This document shows, one piece after another, positions 1-7,959 of a DNA stretch of 43,972 bases. This DNA is from Actinomycetota bacterium (GTDB lineage Bacteria > Actinomycetota > Acidimicrobiia > IMCC26256 > PALSA-555), in contig VGBI01000010.1 in NCBI GenBank assembly GCA_016870595.1, forward strand, positions 1-43,972, read 5' to 3'. The translations under genes were made by a program, and so were the position numbers. The first letter of the stretch is position 1, and each line of letters starts with the position of its first letter. The notes beneath the pieces are model-generated. The model made no database searches and had not been told where the DNA came from. It worked only from the letters and a program-made list of their open reading frames with translations.

Positions 1-623
1 AACACCTCGGGGGTGATGAAGGCGAGGTTCCACCCGTCGGCGTGCTGGGCGGTGATCCGCAGCGTGGTCTTCTCGCCGCCGCCACCGACCCAGATCGGGA
101 GCTTGGCCTGCACCGGCTTGGGCTCACAGTGCGCGTCGGTGAGCCGGAAGTGCTCCCCCGTGAAGTCGGCGACCTCCTCGTCGAGCAGCAACCGGACGCA
201 CTGCACCGACTCCTCGAGGATGCGCATGCGTGCGCCGATCGACGGGAAGGGGATGCCGTACGCGTCGTACTCGCCCTGGTGCCACCCCGCGCCGAGCCCG
301 AGCACCGTGCGACCGCCCGACAGCTGGTCGAGCGTGGCCATTGCGTTCGCGTACACGGCCGGGTGCCGGTACCCGGCGCAGTAGACGAGGCTCCCGCACA
401 GGACCCGCTCGGTCGAGAGCGCGAGCGCGGTGTGGGTCGTGAGGGCCTCGAGGCAGTGGTACCCGGAGCGCAGCGGGCCGTCGCCCCGGACGGTCGTGTC
501 GGCGGCGTAGAAGTGGTCCCACACCGAGATCCACTCGAAGCCGTGGTCCTCGATGCGACGCCACAGCGCCTGGAGCTCGGACGTGCTGGTGTTCTGGAGG
601 CCTGCGTGGACGCCGAAGTGCAT
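1..623 (-). CDS. LLM-class F420-dependent oxidoreductase (C-terminus off the left edge)
   Basis: The minus-strand reading frame opens at ATG 623 and is still open at base 1, so 207 N-terminal residues of a family usually about 300 residues long are visible. The start reads MHFGVHAGLQNTS, followed by a first TIM-barrel strand/helix and a GFEWISVWDH segment typical of luciferase-like flavin/F420 enzymes. Around residue 110 is a GLGAGWHQGEYDAYGI stretch followed by a MRILEE helix, a hallmark of this family, and a WVGGGG segment lies near the visible end. Such enzymes use coenzyme F420 or flavin to oxidise or reduce small substrates in the cytosol; the substrate cannot be told from sequence. It is divergent from the PAC2 gene, with 81 bases between the starts. 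Family assignment is secure; cofactor choice is inferred from actinobacterial relatives. Confidence 0.85.
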   Translation of the reverse strand, partial: MHFGVHAGLQNTSTSELQALWRRIEDHGFEWISVWDHFYAADTTVRGDGPLRSGYHCLEALTTHTALALSTERVLCGSLVYCAGYRHPAVYANAMATLDQLSGGRTVLGLGAGWHQGEYDAYGIPFPSIGARMRILEESVQCVRLLLDEEVADFTGEHFRLTDAHCEPKPVQAKLPIWVGGGGEKTTLRITAQHADGWNLAFITPEV

Positions 624-692
624 GGCCGGGAGCCTCGCGCCACCGGAGGGGCCGCGTCGACCCGGGGCGGGGGGTGGGCGGAGAGGCCCGCC

Positions 693-698
693 TACAGT
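693..698 (+). promoter_or_regulatory. -10 box TACAGT for the PAC2 gene
   Basis: A TANNNT hexamer ends 6 bases before the GTG start at 705. A transcript starting the usual 6-7 bases downstream of the box would begin at the start codon, so a leaderless mRNA is inferred. No convincing -35 box is seen. Confidence 0.5.
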
Positions 699-704
699 GA
701 CGGC

Positions 705-1535
705 GTGCTCGAAGTCGCCTCGTGGCCCCAACTGCGCGAGCCGGTGCTCGTCGTCGCGCTCCAGGGCTGGGTCGACGCAGGCATGGCGGGGGAGCAGGCG
801 GTCGAGGTCCTGCGGTCCCAGAGCCCGTCGGCCCGTCGCTTCGCGCGGCTCGACCTCGCCGACCTGGTCGACCTGCAGCAGACCCGCCCGACGACCGAGA
901 TCGTCGAGGGGACCACGCGCCGCATCGTGTGGCCCGAGCTCGAGTGCGTGGCCGGCGCCGTGGGCCGCGACCTCGTCCTCGTGACCGGGCCCGAGCCCTC
1001 GCTGCAGTGGCCGTCGGTGGTGGCGGGCCTGGTCGACCTCGCCCTCCGGCTCGACGTCGTCGTCGCCTACGGCCTCGGGGCGATGCCGACCGTCACCACG
1101 CACCGCCGGCCGGTCGAGGTCCTCGCCACCGCCACCGACGCAACGCTGGCCGAGCAGGTCGGCGCCCTGCGCACCGACTACGCCGGGATCACCGGGCTGC
1201 AGACCGCGCTGCTGGTCGCGCTCGGCGCCGCCGGGATCCCCGGCGTCGGCCTGTGGGCCCAGGTCCCCCACTACCTCGCCGGCAGTCCCTCGCCGCCCGC
1301 GGCCCGCGCCCTGCTCGACCGCCTGGCCCGGCTGACCGGCATCACGGTCGACCTCGACCCGCTCGACCGTGCGCTGGCCGAGTACCTCGACTCGGTGGAG
1401 GCCAACCTCGCCGAGCGGCCGGAGGTGGCCGGGTTCGTGGAGGCGATCGAGGCCCAGTTCCCGGCCGACGTCGGGGGCGACGACCTCATCGGCGAGATCG
1501 AGCGCTACCTGCGCTCCCGCCCCGACCCCGACTGA
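705..1535 (+). CDS. PAC2 family protein
   Basis: 276 residues. The frame is open far upstream, but the PAC2-like sequence begins at GTG 705 (MLEVASWPQLREPVLVVAL), just after a -10 box, so I chose that start. The central part contains LVTGPEPSLQWPSV, a YGLGAMPTVTTHRRP segment and a G-rich TALLVALGAAGIPG stretch matching the PAC2 (proteasome assembly chaperone 2-like) fold. The C-terminus (FVEAIEAQFPADVGGDDLIGEIERYLRS) is the helical tail usual in actinobacterial members. These cytosolic proteins are common in Actinobacteria, and their role is not established; a link to proteasome biology is suggested only by fold. It is divergent from the F420-type oxidoreductase and followed by 153 bases before the next gene. 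The family call is firm; the function is open. Confidence 0.85.
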   Translation: MLEVASWPQLREPVLVVALQGWVDAGMAGEQAVEVLRSQSPSARRFARLDLADLVDLQQTRPTTEIVEGTTRRIVWPELECVAGAVGRDLVLVTGPEPSLQWPSVVAGLVDLALRLDVVVAYGLGAMPTVTTHRRPVEVLATATDATLAEQVGALRTDYAGITGLQTALLVALGAAGIPGVGLWAQVPHYLAGSPSPPAARALLDRLARLTGITVDLDPLDRALAEYLDSVEANLAERPEVAGFVEAIEAQFPADVGGDDLIGEIERYLRSRPDPD

Positions 1536-1688
1536 CGCCGCCATCCCCGGCGCCGTCGACCGGGCCGGGTGGGCCGGGTGGGCCGGGCCCGGCGCCGCGG
1601 GCTAGAAACGCAGCCGGGTCGCCGTGCCGACCCCGACACCCACCCCACACCATCCCATCCCAGCCCATCCCACGGGAGGACGAGCACC

Positions 1689-2000
1689 ATGAGCGTGGTC
1701 AGGATCAACGCCATCTCCGTACCGGCCGAGCGGGCCGAGGAGCTCGAGCAGCGGTTCGCGGCGCGGGCGGGCGAGGTCGCCAAGTCGCCGGGGTTCGAGG
1801 CGTTCGAGCTGCTCCGGCCCGCCGACGGTCGCGACGTGTACCTCGTGTACACGCGCTGGGCGACCCAGGCCGACTTCGACGCCTGGGTCCAGAGCCCGGC
1901 GTTCGCGCACGGGCACCGCGCCCACAACACCGAGGGGCCGGTGAGCAGCCACAGCGAGCTGTGGGCCTACGACGTCGTGCAGTCCGAGGGTCCGGCCTGA
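1689..2000 (+). CDS. MhuD-like antibiotic-biosynthesis-monooxygenase (ABM) domain protein
   Basis: 103 residues, starting at ATG 1689 behind a GGGAGG ribosome site at 1674-1679. The whole chain follows mycobacterial MhuD, a haem-degrading monooxygenase: Asn7 (MSVVRINAI), PGFEAFELLRP around 34-44, and Trp66, which match the catalytic Asn and the haem-ruffling Trp of MhuD. The axial haem ligand would be His74 or His76 in AFAHGHRAH; this loop looks two residues shorter than in MhuD. The likely reaction is oxidative opening of haem in the cytosol with release of iron, but other ABM proteins act on quinones or serve unknown roles. The stop lies 33 bases before a small membrane protein gene on the same strand, so the two may be co-transcribed. 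No clear -10 box is seen. Confidence 0.75.
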   Translation: MSVVRINAISVPAERAEELEQRFAARAGEVAKSPGFEAFELLRPADGRDVYLVYTRWATQADFDAWVQSPAFAHGHRAHNTEGPVSSHSELWAYDVVQSEGPA

Positions 2001-2033
2001 TCCCGGTCCCGCCCTCCCCCGGAGCGCACCCCC

Positions 2034-2417
2034 GTGCCCACCCTCGCCGGTCTCGCCGGTCTCGCCTGGCTCTACGACGCCCACGTGGTCTGGGCCTACG
2101 TCGCCAACGCGGTCGCCGGGCTGATCCTGCTCGTCACGTGGCGCGTCCCGCGCTGGCGCGGCCGCTGGATGTGGGTCCCCACGATCGGGGCCCAGGCTGC
2201 GATGATGCTGCAGGTGGTCATCGGGGTGGTGCTCGTGGCCAGTGACCAGTACGTGGCCCCCCGCTTCCACATGTTCTACGGCTTCGTCGCCTTCATCACG
2301 GTGGGCATCGCCTACTCGTACCGGCGTCAGATGCGGGGGCGGCGCGAGCTGTTCTACGGACTGGTCGGGCTGTTCATCATGGGCTTGGGGATCCGGGCGA
2401 TCCTCCAGGCGGGGTGA
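2034..2417 (+). CDS. Small four-helix membrane protein of unknown function
   Basis: 127 residues from GTG 2034. Four hydrophobic stretches are visible at about 15-36, 47-69, 79-97 and 106-124, separated by Arg-rich loops (VPRWRGRW and SYRRQMRGRRE), so it should sit in the inner membrane. Two histidines, His17 in the first helix and His79 at the start of the third (RFHMFYGF), fall near membrane segments and could be metal or haem ligands; this is speculation supported only by the haem-oxygenase-like neighbour upstream. The stop overlaps the ddl start in a GTGA junction, so translation of the two is probably coupled. I do not recognise a named family. Confidence 0.7.
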   Translation: MPTLAGLAGLAWLYDAHVVWAYVANAVAGLILLVTWRVPRWRGRWMWVPTIGAQAAMMLQVVIGVVLVASDQYVAPRFHMFYGFVAFITVGIAYSYRRQMRGRRELFYGLVGLFIMGLGIRAILQAG

Positions 2418-3556
2418 CGCTCGCCGTGGCCGGACGACTCCGGGTCCTGCTGCTCTACGGCGGTCGCTCGGCCGAGCACGACGTGGCCCGGGCCGGCGCC
2501 GCGTGGGTCGCCGGGTCGCTCGACCCGCAGCGTTACGAGGTCCTGCCGGTGGGGATCACGACCGACGGGCACTGGCGGCTGTCGACGGAGGTCCGGGACC
2601 TGCTCCCGGGCGGCCCCGACGCGTTGCCGGTGCGACTCCCGGTCGGGGGCCCGCAGGTGACCATGCGCCCCGATCCCGGCGCGCACGCCCTCGTGCCCCT
2701 CGAGCCCGGCCTGCCCGCCGACCTCGACCTCGGCTTCGACGTCGTGTTCCCGCTGATGCACGGTCCCTACGGGGAGGACGGCACGGTCCAGGGCCTGTGC
2801 GACCTCGCCGACGTGCCCTACGTGGGTGCCGGGGTCCTCGGCTCCTCGGTGGCGATGGACAAGGTGATGATGAAGCGGGCGTTCGCCGAGGCGGGCCTGG
2901 CCAGCGTGGCCTGGCGGGCCCATCGCGACGGGCGCGACCGCGCGGCGTTCGTGGCCGAGGTGGAGTCGGCCATCGGCTACCCGTGCTTCGTGAAGCCGGC
3001 CAACCTCGGCTCGTCGGTCGGAGTGGGCCGGGCCGACGACCCGGCCGCCTTCGCGGCCGCACTCGACCGGGCGCTGCTCTACGACGAATGGGTGATCGTG
3101 GAGGAGGCGGTCGAGGCCCGCGAGATCGAAGTGGCGATGCTCGGCAACGAGGTGCTCGAGACGTCGTTCCCCGGCGAGGTGGTCCCGGGCGAGATCTACC
3201 GCTCCTACGCCGACAAGTACGAGCGCCAGGAGGCCCGGCTCGTGGTCCCGGCGCCGATCGACGACGCCCTCGCCGACACCGTGCGGGCACTCGCCGAGCG
3301 GATGTACCGCTCGGTGGGCTGCGAGGGCATGGCCCGCTGCGACTTCTTCCTCGAGGAGCGTCGCATCGACGGCTCGCCCGGGCGCGGGTTCCTCGCCAAC
3401 GAGATCAACACCATCCCGGGCTGCTCCCCGACGTCGATGTTCCCCCGGCTGTGGGACTGGTCGGGCAAGCCGCGTGGCGTCGTGGTCGACCGGCTGATCG
3501 AGCTTGCGTTCGAGCGCCACGCCCGCCGGACCGCCCGGGCCGGGCGTCAGCGCTGA
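2414..3556 (+). CDS. ddl: D-alanine--D-alanine ligase
   Basis: 380 residues, the usual length. It joins two D-Ala with ATP to make the dipeptide for peptidoglycan precursors in the cytosol. N-terminal substrate-binding motif LLYGGRSAEHDV at 12-24 holds the conserved Glu21; the residue that is often Ser in the EHEVS motif of relatives is Ala here. The ATP-grasp core has CFVKPANLGSSVGV with Lys194, a DFFLE segment, and NEINTIPGCSPTSMFP from residue 329, which carries the metal ligands and the loop that closes over the second D-Ala. The GTG start at 2414 overlaps the previous stop. Convergent with the Lrp-type sensor gene, 16 bases apart. Confidence 0.95.
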   Translation: MTLAVAGRLRVLLLYGGRSAEHDVARAGAAWVAGSLDPQRYEVLPVGITTDGHWRLSTEVRDLLPGGPDALPVRLPVGGPQVTMRPDPGAHALVPLEPGLPADLDLGFDVVFPLMHGPYGEDGTVQGLCDLADVPYVGAGVLGSSVAMDKVMMKRAFAEAGLASVAWRAHRDGRDRAAFVAEVESAIGYPCFVKPANLGSSVGVGRADDPAAFAAALDRALLYDEWVIVEEAVEAREIEVAMLGNEVLETSFPGEVVPGEIYRSYADKYERQEARLVVPAPIDDALADTVRALAERMYRSVGCEGMARCDFFLEERRIDGSPGRGFLANEINTIPGCSPTSMFPRLWDWSGKPRGVVVDRLIELAFERHARRTARAGRQR

Positions 3557-3572
3557 GCGGCCGACGCCCCGG

Positions 3573-3809
3573 TCAGAGGTTGACGACGGGACAGGTGAAG
3601 GTGCGGGTGATGCCGTCGACCGCCTGGATCTGCGACACGACCATGCGGCCGAGGTCGTCGAGGCTGGGGGCCTCGGCCCGGACGATGACGTCGTAGGGAC
3701 CGGTCACGTCGTCGGCGGTGACGACCCCGGGGATGGCCCGGACCGACGACGCGACGTGGGCGGCGGTGCCGACCTCGGTCTGGATGAGGACGTAGGCGGT
3801 GACGGTCAT
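3573..3809 (-). CDS. Stand-alone Lrp/AsnC ligand-binding (RAM) domain protein
   Basis: 78 residues from ATG 3809 with a GGAGGGG ribosome site a few bases upstream. The chain is only the C-terminal sensor half of an Lrp/AsnC regulator: MTVTAYVLIQTE, then IPGVVTADDVTGPYDVIVRAE and a final beta strand TRTFTCPVV. No helix-turn-helix is present, and there is no room for one. Such minimal RAM proteins form decamer rings and bind small ligands, usually amino acids; they are common beside ddl or thiL in Actinobacteria. It lies 14 bases downstream of the PEP carboxykinase gene on the same strand and is probably co-transcribed with it. The ligand is unknown. Confidence 0.85.
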   Translation of the reverse strand: MTVTAYVLIQTEVGTAAHVASSVRAIPGVVTADDVTGPYDVIVRAEAPSLDDLGRMVVSQIQAVDGITRTFTCPVVNL

Positions 3810-3823
3810 CGCACCCCTCCGGT

Positions 3824-5632
3824 TCAGGCGCCGAGGTTCCGCTCGAGGGCGGCGAGCTCGGTGCGCAGGGCCTCGGGCAGCCGGTCACCGAACTCGGCGA
3901 AGTGCTCCCGGATGTTGGGCAGCTCGGCCTTCCACTCCTCGGGGTCGACCGTGAGCACCTGGGTGACCTGGCCGGCGTCGGCGTCGAGCCCGGTGAGGTC
4001 GAGGTCCCCGGGCCGGGGCACGGCGCCGATGGGGGTCTCGGCCGCGTCGGCCTCGCCCTCGAGCCGCCGGCAGATCCAGTCGAGGGCCCGCAGGTTCTCG
4101 CCGAACCCGGGCCACAGGAACTTGCCGTCGGCGTCCTTGCGGAACCAGTTGACCCCGTAGATCCGGGGCAGCTTCGACTCGTCGGTCCGCTCGGTCATCG
4201 TGAGCCAGTGCGCCATGTAGTCGCCCATGTGGTAGCCGCAGAACGGCAGCATGGCGAAGGGGTCGCGGCGCAGCTCACCGAGCCCACCGAACGCCGCCGC
4301 GGTCTTCTCGGAGCCCATGGTGGCGGCGATGAACACGCCGTGGCGCCAGTCGCGCGCCTCGAACACCAACGGCACGGTGGTGGCCCGCCGGCCGCCGAAG
4401 AGCATGGCCGAGATCGGCACGCCGGCGACGTCCTGCCACTCCGGCGCGATCACCGGGCACTGCGAGGCGGGGGCGCAGAAGCGCGAGTTCGGGTGGGCGG
4501 CGTCGGTCCCGCTCTCGGGGGTCCAGTCCTGGCGCCGCCAGTCGGTGGCGTGGGCGGGCGCCTCGCCGTCCATGCCCTCCCACCAGACGTCGCCGTCGTC
4601 GGTGAGGGCGACGTTGGTGAACACGGTGTCGCGGTCGACCGTGTGCATGGCGTTGGGGTTGCTCGACATGTTGGTGCCCGGGGCCACGCCGAAGAACCCG
4701 AACTCGGGGTTGATCGCGTGCAGCCGCCCGTCGGCCCCGACCTTCATCCAGGCGATGTCGTCGCCGACGGTCTCGGCCTTCCACCCCGGGAGGGTGGGGA
4801 TGAGCATGGCGAGGTTGGTCTTGCCGCACGCCGATGGGAACGCGGCGGCGACGTAGTGGACCTTCCCGGCGGGGGAGGTGAGCTTGAGGATGAGCATGTG
4901 CTCGGCGAGCCAGCCCTCGTCGCGTGCGATGACCGAGGCGATCCGCAGGGCGAAGCACTTCTTGCCGAGCAGGGCGTTGCCGCCGTAGCCCGACCCGTAC
5001 GACCAGATCTCCCGGGTCTCGGGGAAGTGGACGATCCACTTCTCGTCGGGGTTGCACGGCCAGGGCACGTCGGCCTCGCCGTCGGCGAGCGGCGCCCCGA
5101 GCGAGTGGACGCAGGGCACGAAGTCGCCTTCGTCGCCCAGCACCTCGAGCGCGGCCTGGCCGGCCCGGGTCATGATCCGCATCGACAGGGCCACGTAGGG
5201 CGAGTCGGTCACCTCGACGCCGATGTACGACAGCGGCGAGCCGAGGGGGCCCATGCTGAACGGGACCACGTACATCGTGCGACCGCGCATCGAGCCCCGG
5301 AACAGCGACGAGAGGTTCGTGCGCATCTCGGCCGGGTCCATCCAGTTGTTGGTGGGACCGGCGTCGTCGCGGCGCTCCGAGCAGATGAAGGTGCGGTCCT
5401 CGACCCGGGCGACGTCGCTCGGGTCGGTGGCCGCCCAGAACGACCCCGGGCGCTTCTCCGGGTCGAGGGCCACGAAGGTGCCGGCGTCGACCAGCTGGCG
5501 GGCCAGGCGGTCGCGCTCCTCCTCGGACCCGTCGAACCAGTGGATCGCGGCCGGCTCGGTGAGCGCTGCGATCTCCTCGACCCACTCGAGCAGCTTCTTG
5601 TTGCGGGTGGGCGCATTGGTCGTCAACGACAC
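3824..5632 (-). CDS. pckG: Phosphoenolpyruvate carboxykinase (GTP)
   Basis: 602 residues, the usual size for the GTP-dependent type. It converts oxaloacetate and GTP to PEP, CO2 and GDP, the gluconeogenic exit from the TCA cycle. The start is GTG 5632 with GGGGAG at 5640-5645. Visible marks are NNWMDP, a [17 protein letters not shown] block, [14 protein letters not shown], the kinase-1a loop FPSACGKTN with the reactive Cys at residue 269, GDDIAWMK (kinase-2), [10 protein letters not shown] and FLWPGFGEN. No key residue appears missing. Promoter and leader are described at 5693-5698 and 5648-5662. The downstream RAM-domain gene may belong to the same transcript. Confidence 0.97.
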   Translation of the reverse strand: MSLTTNAPTRNKKLLEWVEEIAALTEPAAIHWFDGSEEERDRLARQLVDAGTFVALDPEKRPGSFWAATDPSDVARVEDRTFICSERRDDAGPTNNWMDPAEMRTNLSSLFRGSMRGRTMYVVPFSMGPLGSPLSYIGVEVTDSPYVALSMRIMTRAGQAALEVLGDEGDFVPCVHSLGAPLADGEADVPWPCNPDEKWIVHFPETREIWSYGSGYGGNALLGKKCFALRIASVIARDEGWLAEHMLILKLTSPAGKVHYVAAAFPSACGKTNLAMLIPTLPGWKAETVGDDIAWMKVGADGRLHAINPEFGFFGVAPGTNMSSNPNAMHTVDRDTVFTNVALTDDGDVWWEGMDGEAPAHATDWRRQDWTPESGTDAAHPNSRFCAPASQCPVIAPEWQDVAGVPISAMLFGGRRATTVPLVFEARDWRHGVFIAATMGSEKTAAAFGGLGELRRDPFAMLPFCGYHMGDYMAHWLTMTERTDESKLPRIYGVNWFRKDADGKFLWPGFGENLRALDWICRRLEGEADAAETPIGAVPRPGDLDLTGLDADAGQVTQVLTVDPEEWKAELPNIREHFAEFGDRLPEALRTELAALERNLGA

Positions 5633-5647
5633 GGTGGTCTCCCCTGC

Positions 5648-5662
5648 ACGGCGCAGCGCCGT
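5648..5662 (-). promoter_or_regulatory. Hairpin in the pckG leader
   Basis: ACGGCG and CGCCGT flank a three-base loop, giving a perfect 6-bp stem two bases upstream of the GGGGAG ribosome site of pckG (5640-5645). It would lie inside the inferred 5' untranslated region and could affect ribosome access. No known riboswitch fold is recognised. Confidence 0.35.
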
Positions 5663-5692
5663 CCCCGTTGACGGCCGCGATCCCCGGCGGTG

Positions 5693-5698
5693 AGTGTA
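5693..5698 (-). promoter_or_regulatory. -10 box TACACT for pckG
   Basis: TACACT on the minus strand about 60 bases upstream of the pckG start. The inferred transcript start is near 5686, leaving a leader of about 54 bases with a hairpin and ribosome site. No clear -35 match. Confidence 0.4.
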
Positions 5699-5753
5699 AC
5701 GACGGCGGGGCGGGGGCCCGGCACCGACGGTCCCGGTGGGTGGGGGCCCGGGG

Positions 5754-5984
5754 TCAGAGCTCGACGTTCGGGGGCAGGCCCATGTCGGCCTCGGCTCCGA
5801 TGCGGACCCGGACCGCCCGGCCGTCGCCGTCGACCTCGAAGTTCACCCGCTGGCCCTGGCGCAGCATCCGGAACAGCGATCCGTCGAGCGCACCCCGGGC
5901 CAGCACGTACTCGGACCGGTCGGTGTCGCCGAGGATGACGCCCTCCCCGGTCTGGGGGTCGTAGATGCGGACCACGCCTTGCAC
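5754..5984 (-). CDS. Cold-shock-domain-like protein
   Basis: 76 residues if translation starts at GTG 5984, chosen because GGGAG lies 7 bases upstream and the domain begins there; the frame is open further upstream only as a shadow of rpmB. The pattern [17 protein letters not shown], then [13 protein letters not shown], then [22 protein letters not shown] parallels the five strands of CspA-type domains (GTVKWFN...GFGFI, DVFVH, L..GQ.V.FE). The aromatic RNP1/RNP2 positions are mostly changed, so RNA binding may be weak or altered. It follows rpmB on the same strand after 14 bases. A divergent OB-fold protein is the safe call. Confidence 0.65.
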   Translation of the reverse strand: MQGVVRIYDPQTGEGVILGDTDRSEYVLARGALDGSLFRMLRQGQRVNFEVDGDGRAVRVRIGAEADMGLPPNVEL

Positions 5985-5998
5985 GTCGGGCTCCCGGG

Positions 5999-6187
5999 TC
6001 AGGGCTTTTGCACCTTGCCCGCCTTGAGGCAGGAGGTGCACACGTGCAGGCGACGGGGGGCCCCGTTCACGACGGCCCGGACCTTCTGGACGTTGGGGTT
6101 CCAGCGGCGCTTCGTCCGGCGGTGGGAGTGGCTCAGCTGCATCCCGAAGTGGGGCTGCTTGCCGCAGATCTGGCACACGGACGCCAT
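5999..6187 (-). CDS. rpmB: 50S ribosomal protein L28 (zinc-binding type)
   Basis: 62 residues from ATG 6187. [32 protein letters not shown] is diagnostic of bacterial L28. Two CxxC pairs (CQIC near the start and CTSC near the end) mark it as the zinc-containing form, so it is not the zinc-free paralogue that Zur-controlled operons carry. It forms part of the large subunit near the tRNA exit site. Longer in-frame starts exist upstream but would overlap the divergent promoter region and extend beyond the normal L28 N-terminus. Probably co-transcribed with the cold-shock-like gene. Confidence 0.96.
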   Translation of the reverse strand: MASVCQICGKQPHFGMQLSHSHRRTKRRWNPNVQKVRAVVNGAPRRLHVCTSCLKAGKVQKP

Positions 6188-6227
6188 GGGGGGGGCTCTC
6201 TCGATCGTTCCGGTCGGGCGGACGAGG

Positions 6228-6233
6228 AGCGTA
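6228..6233 (-). promoter_or_regulatory. -10 box TACGCT for rpmB
   Basis: TACGCT on the minus strand 40 bases upstream of the rpmB start. It is back to back with the -10 box of the fakA-like gene at 6271. Inferred leader about 34 bases. Confidence 0.4.
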
Positions 6234-6270
6234 GCAGCGCGACCCCGCCACCGGTCACCCCGGCGCTGGG

Positions 6271-6276
6271 TACGAT
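6271..6276 (+). promoter_or_regulatory. -10 box TACGAT for the fakA-like gene
   Basis: TACGAT preceded by GG, with nine bases to the ATG at 6286, predicting a leaderless or nearly leaderless mRNA. Confidence 0.5.
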
Positions 6277-6285
6277 CCAGCGGCG

Positions 6286-7959
6286 ATGGGCGCCTCAGCG
6301 GAGGGAACGGGGTCACCGACGGGCGCGAGCCCGGTGGCCGGGGGCGACGGCGTCGCGCTCGCCCGGGTCGTGCACGCCTACCGCGACCTCCTGCGCGCCC
6401 ACCAGGAGGAGCTCAACCGGGCCAACGTGTACCCGGTGCCCGACGGTGACACCGGGACCAACATGGCCCTGACCCTCGAGTCGGTCCTCGACGAGATCGA
6501 TCCGCCCGACGGCTCGGCGGGGCTCGGTCCGGTCTGCCGGGCGATCGCCCACGGCTCGCTGATGGGCGCCCGGGGCAACTCCGGGGTGATCCTCTCGCAG
6601 ATCCTGCGCGGACTGTGCGCGACCTTCGCCGACGCCGGCCGCATCGGCCCGGGCGAGGTGGCGAGCGGCCTGCAGGCCGCAGCCGACGCGGCGTACGCCG
6701 CCGTCCTCCATCCGGTCGAGGGGACGATCCTGACCGTCGTGCGGGCCGGGGCCGAGGCCGCGGCGGCGGCGGCCGACCGGGCCGGCACCTGCACGCCCGT
6801 GGTCGAGGCGGTGCGGGAGGCGACCTACGCAGCGGTCGCCCGCACCCCGGAGCAGCTCCCCGTGCTCGCCGAGGCGGGGGTGGTCGACGCTGGTGGGCGG
6901 GGCCTGGCCCTGCTGTTCGACGCCTGGCTCCACGTGCTCGGCGGCCGGGCGCTGCCCACGCCGAGCGTGACGGCGGCCGCCGCCCCGCTCCCGACCCGTG
7001 CGCCCGCCCCGGCCCGGGGGCAGGGTCCCCGCTACGAGGTGATGTTCCTCCTCGCCTGCGACGCCCCCGACGCCGCCGACCGGGTCGCGGCGTTGCGCGC
7101 CGCGTGGGACGCACTGGGCGACTCGATCGTCGTGGTCGGCGGCGACGGCGTCTGGAACTGCCACGTGCACACCGACGACATCGGCGCCGCGGTCGAGGCC
7201 GGCATCGCGGCCGGCCGCCCGAGCCACATCCACGTCACCGACCTCTGGGAGCAGGTCGAGGCGCTCGAGGCCGACCGGGTGGCCACGGCCACCGCGCCCC
7301 CGACCTCCGCCGCGGTGGTCGCCGTGGCCACCGGCGAGGGGATCGACGCGCTCCTCACCGGCCTCGGGGTGTCGGTCATCGTGCCGGGCGGGCAGTCGAT
7401 GAACCCGTCGACCCAGGAGATCCTCACGGCGATCGACCGCTGCGCCGGGGGATCGGTCGTGGTGCTGCCCAACAACAAGAACATCGTCCCCGTCGCCGAG
7501 CAGGCTGCGGCCCTGGCCGGTCGGCCCGCCCGCGTCGTCCCGACGCGTTCGGTGGTGGAGGCGCTCGCCGCCCTGCTCGACTTCGATCCCGAGGCCGACG
7601 CCGACGCGAACGCCGAGGCGATGGCCGCGGCGGCGGCCCGGGTGCGCACGGGGGAGGTCACCCGCGCCGTGCGCGACAGCCGGGCCGAGTGCGGCCCGAT
7701 CGCGGCCGGCGACTGGATCGGCATCACGCGGGCGGGGATCGGGACCTGCACCGACTCGGCGGTCGGGGCGGTGCGGGGCGTGCTCGACGAGCTGCTCGCT
7801 CCCGGGGCCGAGCTGGTCACCGTCCTCGTCGGCGACGGGGTCTCGTCCGCCGAGATCGACGCGGTGCGCGACCACCTCGCCGCCGCCCACCCCGACGTGG
7901 AGGTGGAGGTGCACGTCGGCGGGCAGCCGCTCTACCCGTTCCTCGTCGGGGTCGAGTGA
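6286..7959 (+). CDS. DAK2-domain fatty acid kinase subunit (YloV/FakA family)
   Basis: 557 residues, matching FakA/YloV. These proteins bind ATP and phosphorylate a fatty acid held by a FakB partner, giving acyl-phosphate for phospholipid synthesis. The N-terminal DhaL-type nucleotide domain shows [13 protein letters not shown] with the magnesium-binding Asp pair at 53 and 55, and [16 protein letters not shown] near 89-104. VDAGGRGL follows near 203. A middle domain carries WNCHVHTDD, and the C-terminal part ([35 protein letters not shown]) is the DegV-like half. No fakB is visible in this window. plsX and acpP lie about 6 kb downstream on the same strand. Stop and recG start overlap (GTGA). 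Confidence 0.88.
   Translation: MGASAEGTGSPTGASPVAGGDGVALARVVHAYRDLLRAHQEELNRANVYPVPDGDTGTNMALTLESVLDEIDPPDGSAGLGPVCRAIAHGSLMGARGNSGVILSQILRGLCATFADAGRIGPGEVASGLQAAADAAYAAVLHPVEGTILTVVRAGAEAAAAAADRAGTCTPVVEAVREATYAAVARTPEQLPVLAEAGVVDAGGRGLALLFDAWLHVLGGRALPTPSVTAAAAPLPTRAPAPARGQGPRYEVMFLLACDAPDAADRVAALRAAWDALGDSIVVVGGDGVWNCHVHTDDIGAAVEAGIAAGRPSHIHVTDLWEQVEALEADRVATATAPPTSAAVVAVATGEGIDALLTGLGVSVIVPGGQSMNPSTQEILTAIDRCAGGSVVVLPNNKNIVPVAEQAAALAGRPARVVPTRSVVEALAALLDFDPEADADANAEAMAAAAARVRTGEVTRAVRDSRAECGPIAAGDWIGITRAGIGTCTDSAVGAVRGVLDELLAPGAELVTVLVGDGVSSAEIDAVRDHLAAAHPDVEVEVHVGGQPLYPFLVGVE

Noticed and set aside
42-704. Long plus-strand frame continuing upstream of the PAC2 gene
   Set aside because: It is the shadow of the minus-strand F420-type oxidoreductase; PAC2 similarity and the -10 box both point to GTG 705.
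1640-1672. CATCCC-rich stretch before the MhuD-like gene
   Set aside because: Short and irregular; probably an unstructured pyrimidine-rich leader rather than a defined element.
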